Source of the DNA: Flavivirga spongiicola
GTDB taxonomy: Bacteria > Bacteroidota > Bacteroidia > Flavobacteriales > Flavobacteriaceae
Direction of reading: 5' to 3'
NCBI RefSeq assembly: GCF_030540825.1
Contig: NZ_JAUOEO010000001.1
Span: 903,001-967,000, forward strand
DNA: 64,000 nucleotides
This document shows, one piece after another, positions 57,559 through 64,000 of the stretch (positions are counted from its first letter, which is position 1; every line of letters begins with the position of its first letter). The notes under the pieces are model-generated. The model made no database searches. It saw only the letters and a list, made by a program, of their open reading frames with translations, and was not told where the DNA came from. The translations under genes and the position numbers were made by a program.

Positions 57559-58320
57559 CTAATTTAATAAAGATTTTAAATGACTTGATTTTTCCTGACT
57601 CAGAATGATGAGTTCCTCAAATTTTGGTTTTACTTTAAGGACTAATTGGCCAGGTTTATATTGAGAAAGGTATTCTATGGCATTAATATTTACTAATATT
57701 TTTCTATTGACTCTATAAAACATATTGGAGTCTATAGAGTTTTCAATACTAGATAATGAGTTATTGATTGGATAATTATTACCATCAAAAGATCTTATAA
57801 ATACAATATCATCTTTATAAAAATAAGCAATGTCTTCTACCTTAAGAGGCGTATATTTATTACCTAACTTTACTAAAAACCGTTTCTTATACAGTTTTTC
57901 CTTATCCAAATTCAAAAGACTTACCTTTTCATTTTCTATTAATTGAGATCGTTTATCTCTTCTTATTTTCAGAAATTTCATGATAGCCTGATAAAAATCT
58001 TTTTCTGTAATTGGCTTTAATAAATAGTCTATGCCATTTGTTTTAAATGCTTTAATGGCATATTCGTCATATGCTGTTGTAAATATTATGGGACAATTAA
58101 TGTCGACTTTATTAAAAATTTCAAAGCATAAACCATCACTTAAGTGGATGTCCATAAATATTAAGTCTGGACTATCATTATTAATAAACCATGAAACTGC
58201 ATCAATTATATTATCTATTTCTTTTTCTACCCTAAATCCTTGTGAACAATATTTACTTAATAAAGAAACTATATAATTGCTAGAAACACTTTCATCTTCT
58301 ATCACAACTACTTTTACCAT
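57559..58320 (-). CDS. LytTR-family response regulator
   Basis: 253 residues. Receiver domain with Asp in LIFMDIHLSDGLCFE (about 56) and Lys in DYLLKPIT; LytTR domain from FLVKLGNKYTPLKVEDIAYF onward. Paralogue of the regulator at 49531-50277. It is upstream of and in the same direction as the two head-repeat genes (235 bp gap), so it may control them. No kinase is adjacent; the PAS kinase 6 kb away is the nearest candidate. A 19-bp perfect inverted repeat lies 23 bp before its ATG. Confidence 0.93.
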   Translation of the reverse strand: MVKVVVIEDESVSSNYIVSLLSKYCSQGFRVEKEIDNIIDAVSWFINNDSPDLIFMDIHLSDGLCFEIFNKVDINCPIIFTTAYDEYAIKAFKTNGIDYLLKPITEKDFYQAIMKFLKIRRDKRSQLIENEKVSLLNLDKEKLYKKRFLVKLGNKYTPLKVEDIAYFYKDDIVFIRSFDGNNYPINNSLSSIENSIDSNMFYRVNRKILVNINAIEYLSQYKPGQLVLKVKPKFEELIILSQEKSSHLKSLLN

Positions 58321-58342
58321 AGATTTAAATTTTTTTATATTC

Positions 58343-58392
58343 AGAGCTCATCTTGACTTTTCCTATTTCCTAAAAAAGTCAAGATGAGCTCT
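58343..58392. repeat. Perfect 19-bp inverted repeat upstream of the LytTR gene
   Basis: AGAGCTCATCTTGACTTTT (58343-58361) is repeated exactly in inverse at 58374-58392, with a 12-base loop. No T-run follows on either side. It lies in the divergent gap between the LytTR regulator and the T9SS gene, so it is not a conventional terminator; it could be an operator, an mRNA-stability hairpin or a mobile palindrome. Confidence 0.85.
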
Positions 58393-58613
58393 CATTGTAA
58401 AAGCATTAAACGTATGCTTTTGAGGCATAAAGTAAATTTAAGACTACTTATTCAATACCTACATTTATTCAAGCCTCAAAAAAGGTTCTTCAGAAGACAT
58501 ATATTCCATTTCGTGGTTTTTGAACTGTAAAACACAAAAATCAAACGCTACATTTGAATGTATCATGACTACATAAATGATGCTTATTATAAATCTTTCT
58601 AATCCCAAATCTT

Positions 58614-60377
58614 ATGAAACGTTTATACTCTTTATTACTATTAATTACTGTTAATAATTTATCCTTTTCACAATTATCAGTAAGAAATGATGCTTATGTT
58701 TTTATAAATGATGAAGTTGTCTTTGTTGAAGATGATATTAATCTAAATGAAACAAACAGTAGCATGTATCTGCGCAGTGAAGCGCAAGTGATTCAAGGTA
58801 CCGGTGTGACCGGAAACTCCGGTGTTGGTGAACTAAGTGTTTATCAGGAAGGTAATGTAGGCGAATACGAATACAATTATTGGTGCTCTCCTATTGGTAG
58901 TAAAACCAGTAATAATGTAAATAATCCTTTTGGTGTTACGCTTTTTAATGATGTGACCGGCCTTATAACCTCAACACCTGCAACTGTTGTCCATTTACCT
59001 GGATATAACGGTACCTCCAGCCCGTTGGTCATTGAAGATTACTGGATCTGGAAGTTTATTGCTTCTGATGAATATTCTGAATGGATACATATACGGGGTA
59101 ATACCACCATAAACCCTGGGGAAGGCTTTACCATGAAAGGAACTGTCGGATCTGGTGATGCACAACGATACGACTTTAGAGGAAAACCCAATAATGGTAC
59201 CATCAGTGTGAGTGTTGATAACAACCAGCTTTCATTGGTCGGCAATCCATACCCCTCTGCCTTGGATGCCCTGGCTTATATACATGATCCGCAAAACGCT
59301 GCCGTAATTACAGGTACTTTACAATATTGGGAGCAAGACCCTAGTGTGAACTCTCACCACCTCAAAGACTATAATGGAGGGTATGCCACCTATACTATCA
59401 ATGCGACGGGTACTGTAGAAACTTCTATATCTGCTGTTTTTAATACTTATAATGGTGATGGCAGTATTAATGTTGCTGGAACCGGAACCGGTAGTAAAAC
59501 CCCTAGACGCTATATACCCATCGGACAAGGGTTTATGGTCGAAGGCACAGCTTTAGGTGTGGTTAGAGCAAAAAACAGCCATAGAATATATATAAAGGAA
59601 ACACATGCTGATAGTGAGTTTTTTAAAAATTCGAATACTAAAAACAAAGCAAAAAAAACCACCGATGGTTTTTCAAAGGTCCCCAGCGATTACAAGCGTT
59701 TTAGGTTAAATGTTGACTTTAATGATACCTATACAAGACAGCTGGTCGAAACTTTTCATGGTTCGGCTACCGATGGTTTTGATTACGGATTGGAATCTAA
59801 GGTAAACGAGGATGAAACTTTGGCTTCGGATGCGCTTTGGTTTATCGATGGCATACCTTATGTGGCCGAAGCATTGCCTTTTGACCCTTCGCTAAGAATT
59901 CCTTTGACTATTAAAGTAAATAAAGAAACCCTTATTAGAATTAGAATTGCGGACATTCAGAATTTTGAAAATGATCAGCCTATTTATCTTCATGATACAG
60001 AAAACAACACATTTGTAGATTTAAAATCTCAGGATTTTAATATCAATCTTGATACCGGTAATTACACAGATCGGTTTAAGATTGTTTTTGGGGAAAACAG
60101 CCTGAACACTACTGAGGTCAATCTGGAGGACTTAAGGGTATTCCAAAACAACGCTATTGCTCAATTAAAAATTTCAAACCCAAATGCTTTAAACATAAAA
60201 GCTTTTAGCTTATTTGATGTTGCTGGTAAGGAAGTCCTGAACAAAAGAGTTCTTGATTCAAAAAAGACATACAATTACTCTACTAAATCACTTAGTGACG
60301 GTGTGTATATTGTACAAGTAAACTTAGACAATAATCAGGTGTTTAACAAAAAGATTGTAGTAACTAATAATAAATAA
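58614..60377 (+). CDS. T9SS cargo surface protein, higher GC than neighbours
   Basis: 587 residues: signal peptide (MKRLYSLLLLITVNNLSFSQ), a beta-rich body (VNDNIN..., GEYEYNYWCSPIGS, LSLVGNPYPSALDALAYIHD), and a C-terminal type A T9SS sorting domain ending ISNPNALNIKAFSLFDVAGK ... SDGVYIVQVN. This architecture (YWCSPIG, VGNPYPSA) is frequent in flavobacterial surface proteins of unknown role. The first two thirds use more G/C-ending codons (for example CTGCGCAGTGAAGCG) than neighbouring genes. Confidence 0.87.
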   Translation: MKRLYSLLLLITVNNLSFSQLSVRNDAYVFINDEVVFVEDDINLNETNSSMYLRSEAQVIQGTGVTGNSGVGELSVYQEGNVGEYEYNYWCSPIGSKTSNNVNNPFGVTLFNDVTGLITSTPATVVHLPGYNGTSSPLVIEDYWIWKFIASDEYSEWIHIRGNTTINPGEGFTMKGTVGSGDAQRYDFRGKPNNGTISVSVDNNQLSLVGNPYPSALDALAYIHDPQNAAVITGTLQYWEQDPSVNSHHLKDYNGGYATYTINATGTVETSISAVFNTYNGDGSINVAGTGTGSKTPRRYIPIGQGFMVEGTALGVVRAKNSHRIYIKETHADSEFFKNSNTKNKAKKTTDGFSKVPSDYKRFRLNVDFNDTYTRQLVETFHGSATDGFDYGLESKVNEDETLASDALWFIDGIPYVAEALPFDPSLRIPLTIKVNKETLIRIRIADIQNFENDQPIYLHDTENNTFVDLKSQDFNINLDTGNYTDRFKIVFGENSLNTTEVNLEDLRVFQNNAIAQLKISNPNALNIKAFSLFDVAGKEVLNKRVLDSKKTYNYSTKSLSDGVYIVQVNLDNNQVFNKKIVVTNNK

Positions 60378-60400
60378 TATTCTTAAGTAGTTTTGAAGCT

Positions 60401-60479
60401 GTGAAGAGTCTCTTATAATATAATGGTTGATTTTACAATAAATAATATAAGATTCTTCACTACGTTCTGAATGACAAGA
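60401..60479. repeat. Dispersed palindromic repeat (GATTCTTCAC...GAATGACA)
   Basis: GTGAAGA-GT-CTCTTATA (60401-60417) and TATAAGATTCTTCAC (60446-60460) form an imperfect hairpin, followed by TACGTTCTGAATGACAA. It is a diverged member of the GGAATGACA family at 497 and 15866, here between convergent genes (T9SS and folD), where it may also act as a terminator. Confidence 0.5.
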
Positions 60480-60481
60480 TA

Positions 60482-61360
60482 TTATATATTATGTCTCTCT
60501 CGAGCAAGTAATGTATTTTTAAGCAACATAGCAATTGTCATTGGTCCTACGCCTCCTGGAACAGGTGTAATGTAGCTCGCTTTTTGACTAACATTAGCAA
60601 AATCGACATCTCCAACTATTCTATATCCTCTTGGTCTGGTTTCATCTATAACTCTTGTAATCCCAACATCTACGATAACGGCATCATCTTTAACCATTTC
60701 TGCCTTTAAGAAATTAGGAACTCCTAATGCTGAAATAATAATATCTGCTTGTGATGTGATTTGAGTGATATTTTTAGTATGGCTATGTGTTAAAGTTACT
60801 GTAGAGTTTCCAGGGAATCCTTTGCGACCCATTAAGATACTCATAGGTCTACCTACAATATGGGAACGCCCAATAACAACGGTATGTTTTCCTTTGGTTT
60901 CTACACCATAACGGTCTAGCAATTCCAAAATACCAAATGGTGTTGCCGGAATAAAAGTAGACATATCTAAAGCCATTTTACCAAAATTTGTAGGATGGAA
61001 ACCATCTACATCTTTATCTGGATTAACAGCCAATAATATTTTTTGCTCATTAATTTGTGGAGGTAATGGCAACTGAACTATAAAACCATCAATCTCAGGG
61101 TTTTCATTAAGTTCTTTTATTTTTTCTAATAACTCTATTTCACTCGTCGTATTAGACATTTGCACCAAAGTAGATTCGAAACCAACGCGTTCACAAGCCT
61201 TCACTTTACTACCAACATAGGTTAAACTTGCTCCATCATTACCAACGATGATCGCTGCTAGATGAGGCACTTTTTCCCCTTTGTCTTTTATTTTCTGAAC
61301 TTCAGCTGCAATTTCATTTTTAATATCATTACTTACTTTTTTTCCGTCTAAAATTGTCAT
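60482..61360 (-). CDS. folD: Methylenetetrahydrofolate dehydrogenase/cyclohydrolase
   Basis: Bifunctional one-carbon enzyme of the cytoplasm. 292 residues with the YVGSKVKACERVGFES active-site Lys segment (about 50-65), QLPLPPQINEQKIL, the NADP-binding GRSHIVGRPMS loop, and PGGVGPMTIAMLL at the end. All family motifs are present. It is co-oriented with ffh, 107 bp downstream of ffh's neighbouring spacer, but the microsatellite-rich gap leaves operon membership open. Confidence 0.97.
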   Translation of the reverse strand: MTILDGKKVSNDIKNEIAAEVQKIKDKGEKVPHLAAIIVGNDGASLTYVGSKVKACERVGFESTLVQMSNTTSEIELLEKIKELNENPEIDGFIVQLPLPPQINEQKILLAVNPDKDVDGFHPTNFGKMALDMSTFIPATPFGILELLDRYGVETKGKHTVVIGRSHIVGRPMSILMGRKGFPGNSTVTLTHSHTKNITQITSQADIIISALGVPNFLKAEMVKDDAVIVDVGITRVIDETRPRGYRIVGDVDFANVSQKASYITPVPGGVGPMTIAMLLKNTLLARERHNI

Positions 61361-61370
61361 TGTTTAGTGT

Positions 61371-61460
61371 TTGGTTGTTGGTGCTTTGTTATTGGTTGTT
61401 AATGAAGTTTTAAAAATAACTCCAATCTCTTCTGTCTTCTGTCTTCTGTCTTTTGTCCTT
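61371..61460. repeat. Microsatellites between folD and ffh
   Basis: Two degenerate tandem runs: TTGGTTGTTGG-type units (61371-61402) and TCTGTCT/TTCTGTC units (about 61427-61457). The first is the complement of the AACAACCA unit that makes up the GatB-AspRS linker, so the same simple repeat occurs in both coding and non-coding places of this genome. Confidence 0.75.
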
Positions 61461-61467
61461 AAAAAAC

Positions 61468-62796
61468 CTAACGCATCCCCTTCATCATTTGCATCATTTT
61501 TTTGCCTCCGCCTCCTTGCATCATCTTCATCATCTTACTCATTTGGTTAAATTGCTTTAATAACTGATTGATTTCTTGAACAGAAGTTCCCGAACCTTTT
61601 CCTATACGTATTTTTCTACTTGAATTTATAATCGACGGATTGCTTCTTTCTTTAGGTGTCATAGAATGAATAATAGCTTCAATACCTTTAAAAGCATCAT
61701 CATCAATATCAATATCCTTCATCATTTTTCCAGCACCAGGAATCATACCCATAAGGTCTTTCATATTCCCCATTTTCTTAATCTGCTGAATTTGCTTCAG
61801 GAAATCATCAAAGCCAAATTGGTTTTTAGCTATTTTCTTTTGAAGTTTACGTGCTTCTTCTTCATCAAATTGTTCTTGGGCTCTTTCAACTAAAGAAACA
61901 ACATCACCCATCCCAAGAATACGATCTGCCATACGCGATGGATAAAACACATCAATGGCTTCCATTTTTTCTCCTGTACCAATAAACTTAATGGGTTTGT
62001 TTACTACAGATTTTATAGAGATTGCCGCACCACCACGAGTATCGCCATCTAATTTTGTTAGTATAACACCATCAAAATTCAATACATCATTAAAGGATTT
62101 TGCAGTGTTAACCGCATCTTGCCCTGTCATAGAATCTACAACAAACAATGTTTCTTGTGGTTGAATAGCCTTGTGAATGTTTGATATTTCGGTCATCATA
62201 ACCTCATCAACAGCTAAACGACCTGCAGTATCAATAATGACTACATTATATCCATTAGCTTTTGCATGGGCAATACCTGCTTTAGAAATTGCAACAGGAT
62301 CATTATTTCCTCTATCACTAAAAACCTCTACGCCTATTTGATCTCCAACAACATGCAATTGATCGATCGCAGCTGGACGATACACATCACAGGCCACTAA
62401 TAATGGTTTTTTAGTTTTCTTATTTTTAAGATAATTAGCGAGTTTACCAGAAAAAGTAGTCTTACCAGAACCTTGTAAACCGGACATTAAAATAACACTT
62501 GGCGTACCAGAAAGGTTAATACCTTCTGCATCACCTCCCATAAGTTCAGTTAACTCATCTTTTACGATTTTAACCATTAACTGACCTGGTTGTAATGTTG
62601 TTAAAACATTTTGACCAAGCGCTTTTTCTTTAACTCTTTTGGTAAATTCTTTGGCTATTTTAAAATTAACATCGGCATCAAGCAAGGCACGACGAACTTC
62701 CTTTAAAGTTTCAGCTACATTAACCTCTGTGATGCTTCCATGTCCTTTTAAAACGTGTAAGGCTTTATCTAATTTATCGCTTAAATTATTAAACAT
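61468..62796 (-). CDS. ffh: Signal recognition particle protein
   Basis: SRP54 GTPase that binds signal sequences and SRP RNA. 442 residues: N domain (1-85), G domain with GLQGSGKTTFSGKLA, DTAGRLAVDEVMM and LTKLDGDTRGGAA, and the Met-rich M domain (about 300-442) ending in a run of Met, Gly and Lys (MMKMMQGGGGKKMMQMM). Length and order are standard. A TAACTTTG -7 box lies 25 bp upstream of the ATG. Confidence 0.98.
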   Translation of the reverse strand: MFNNLSDKLDKALHVLKGHGSITEVNVAETLKEVRRALLDADVNFKIAKEFTKRVKEKALGQNVLTTLQPGQLMVKIVKDELTELMGGDAEGINLSGTPSVILMSGLQGSGKTTFSGKLANYLKNKKTKKPLLVACDVYRPAAIDQLHVVGDQIGVEVFSDRGNNDPVAISKAGIAHAKANGYNVVIIDTAGRLAVDEVMMTEISNIHKAIQPQETLFVVDSMTGQDAVNTAKSFNDVLNFDGVILTKLDGDTRGGAAISIKSVVNKPIKFIGTGEKMEAIDVFYPSRMADRILGMGDVVSLVERAQEQFDEEEARKLQKKIAKNQFGFDDFLKQIQQIKKMGNMKDLMGMIPGAGKMMKDIDIDDDAFKGIEAIIHSMTPKERSNPSIINSSRKIRIGKGSGTSVQEINQLLKQFNQMSKMMKMMQGGGGKKMMQMMKGMR

Positions 62797-62821
62797 AATT
62801 TACTTTTAATTTTAAGAATGG

Positions 62822-62829
62822 CAAAGTTA
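62822..62829 (-). promoter_or_regulatory. -7 promoter box TAACTTTG for ffh
   Basis: Exact TAnnTTTG match on the minus strand (CAAAGTTA on plus), 25 bases before the ffh ATG. No clear -33 TTG. Confidence 0.5.
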
Positions 62830-62881
62830 ATGATTTGAAGCGTATTAATAAAGTGGCTTATTATAAAAAATGGAATAAAAA

Positions 62882-62913
62882 AAGGCTATCAAATTGTATA
62901 ATTTGACAGCCTT
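62882..62913 (-). terminator. Terminator of the truncated gene upstream of ffh
   Basis: AAGGCT-A-TCAAAT (62882-62894) pairs with ATTTGA-C-AGCCTT (62901-62913) with one mismatch. On the minus strand it ends in seven T residues, so it terminates the gene that ends at 62986. Confidence 0.8.
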
Positions 62914-62985
62914 ATAAAGGAAATATAGCTAATTAACCTAACTAACCGAAAGATAAGTTTTTCCTTTTTTTAATCAAAAACATAA

Positions 62986-64000
62986 TTATTCTTTCTTTTC
63001 AAGAACCAATATGCGTTCTATTGCACCACTGGCATTGTAATCTTTTAATTCAATTCTATTAGGAGAGATTTCTTTAATTCTCCACCTGTGGTTTAAGTCA
63101 TCAAATGGGGCATTATTTCCGAAAAACAATCCAAGATTTAAACCATCTTTTCTATATGATAACCAAGACCCGCTAAAAACACTCTCATTAGGATCGGTTA
63201 CTTTTACTCTACCCGTTTCAATAAAGTCTAAAGTGTACATAAAGAATTCTTCTGTTTTATTTACATCTCCATCTTCATATAAAGCTACTTCCCATTCACC
63301 AGTAATAAGTACATCATCAATATAATTTAAATCTTCATCAGTGTTAGGACAATGTCTCTCTAAGATCATTTTATTATTAGCATTTTCAAGTTTAATTAAA
63401 CCTGGCTCTAAGAATGTAATTAGCCATTCTAATTTTAAATCTGGCCTTCCTTCAAGGGTAATGCTTAAACCTATTCCAGCATTTCTTACTAATACTTCAT
63501 AAGTTCCTTCAACTAACTCACCGTTAACTCTAATTTTAACAACATTTTCTGGTAAAAACTTTAAAGGAGTCCCTATATAATCTTTTTCATTATCCGCACC
63601 ATCAACACTTAATCGTGCCACTCTCCATAAACATTCTTGTAAATAGTTTTCAACTCTTTCCTTAGTATGATCTATAACAACATCACAGTTTTTCTTCATG
63701 ATGATTCTGTTACCTCCAACTTCATAAAGTTTAATTTTACCATATTCAATATCATACACAACCCACTCTAAAGTAAAATCTGCCAGTGTATCAAATTCTA
63801 ACTTTAAAAGTGCTCCTCTATCTGTTACACGAGTACTCCATGTTCCTGTTAAAACATCTCCACCTCTTGCACGCATTACAACAACATTATCTTCTTTAAA
63901 GTTTAAAGCATACTCTTTATACTCTGCAGTATTATCCTGATTATTTCTTTTAAACTCATGAACAACCCAAGGGCATATTTTTAAATACTCATCTAAACGC
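62986..64000 (-). CDS. Repeat protein of unknown function, 5' part outside window
   Basis: The frame stays open to the window edge, so at least 338 residues are coded here and the true start lies beyond 64000; an internal ATG at 63876 is not the start. The sequence before it (CPWVVHEFKRNNQDN, EYALNFKEDNVVVMRARGGD) continues the same style. Three related beta-rich units are seen, each with LTGTW/VEGTY/ITGEW start, a LEW strand and G-K-I-K-L/G-L-I-K-L end, reminiscent of lipocalin-like barrels. Not a family I recognise. Confidence 0.7.
   Translation of the reverse strand, partial: RLDEYLKICPWVVHEFKRNNQDNTAEYKEYALNFKEDNVVVMRARGGDVLTGTWSTRVTDRGALLKLEFDTLADFTLEWVVYDIEYGKIKLYEVGGNRIIMKKNCDVVIDHTKERVENYLQECLWRVARLSVDGADNEKDYIGTPLKFLPENVVKIRVNGELVEGTYEVLVRNAGIGLSITLEGRPDLKLEWLITFLEPGLIKLENANNKMILERHCPNTDEDLNYIDDVLITGEWEVALYEDGDVNKTEEFFMYTLDFIETGRVKVTDPNESVFSGSWLSYRKDGLNLGLFFGNNAPFDDLNHRWRIKEISPNRIELKDYNASGAIERILVLEKKE

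Overview
This window is a low-GC (roughly 30-35 % by eye) chromosome segment of a marine-type Flavobacteriaceae (Bacteroidetes). The evidence is: TAnnTTTG-type -7 promoter boxes with no clear Shine-Dalgarno sequences, type IX secretion C-terminal sorting domains, a fused SecDF, an acyl-CoA-binding protein, LytTR regulators, and a sulfatase/hexosaminidase gene set.

Layout. 1-8.0 kb: end of an M14 carboxypeptidase-like gene, then a minus-strand polysaccharide-degradation operon (GH20 hexosaminidase, GH43-like propeller, two S1 sulfatases) with a decayed SDR gene at its head. 8.3-15.8 kb: housekeeping block of Nudix, pyrE, SRPBCC, birA, rsfS-ftsH, LUD protein, cdsA, psd and ACBP. 16-22.2 kb: secDF, a small exported protein, mdh and a DUF6588 protein. 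22.3-28.5 kb: a second carbohydrate locus (two-domain DUF1080 protein, two Tat-exported Gfo/Idh/MocA oxidoreductases, GH20). It ends in fused remnants of glucuronate-catabolism genes (uxuA, uxaC) and has a LacI-like operator palindrome at its promoter. 28.9-30.9 kb: gyrB. 31.3-36.6 kb: a tRNA-dependent asparagine operon (gatC-like, gatA, and a gatB::aspS fusion) behind a very short Asn-rich leader peptide and an attenuator-type terminator. 36.7-44.8 kb: DUF2911, queE, an exported protein, HerA-like ATPase, lipoprotein, YitT-family protein, a 34-copy heptanucleotide array running into a cupin gene, alpha/beta hydrolase, rluF and a VOC protein. 45-60.4 kb: a signalling and surface-protein region with three LytTR response regulators, two LytS-type histidine kinases, two T9SS cargo proteins and two tandem giant head-repeat proteins. 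60.5-64 kb: folD, ffh and a gene truncated by the window edge.

The main discovery candidate is the leader at 31.36-31.49 kb. It combines a -7 box, a 15-codon ORF with nine Asn codons, an antiterminator arm just after the stop codon, and a 10-bp terminator, all in front of the genes that make Asn-tRNA(Asn) by transamidation. The arrangement fits trp-type attenuation sensing charged tRNA(Asn). The GatB-AspRS fusion keeps the His of the DHG motif associated with non-discriminating AspRS, so the regulated product and the sensed molecule match.

Other points of interest: the fusion linker looks like a captured intergenic microsatellite; pyrE, queE and rluF have -7 boxes so close to the ATG that their mRNAs are probably leaderless or nearly so; two perfect 19-bp inverted repeats and several GGAATGACA-type palindromic repeats lie between genes; and two carbohydrate loci show visible gene decay. 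No rRNA, tRNA, CRISPR, prophage or transposase gene was recognised.
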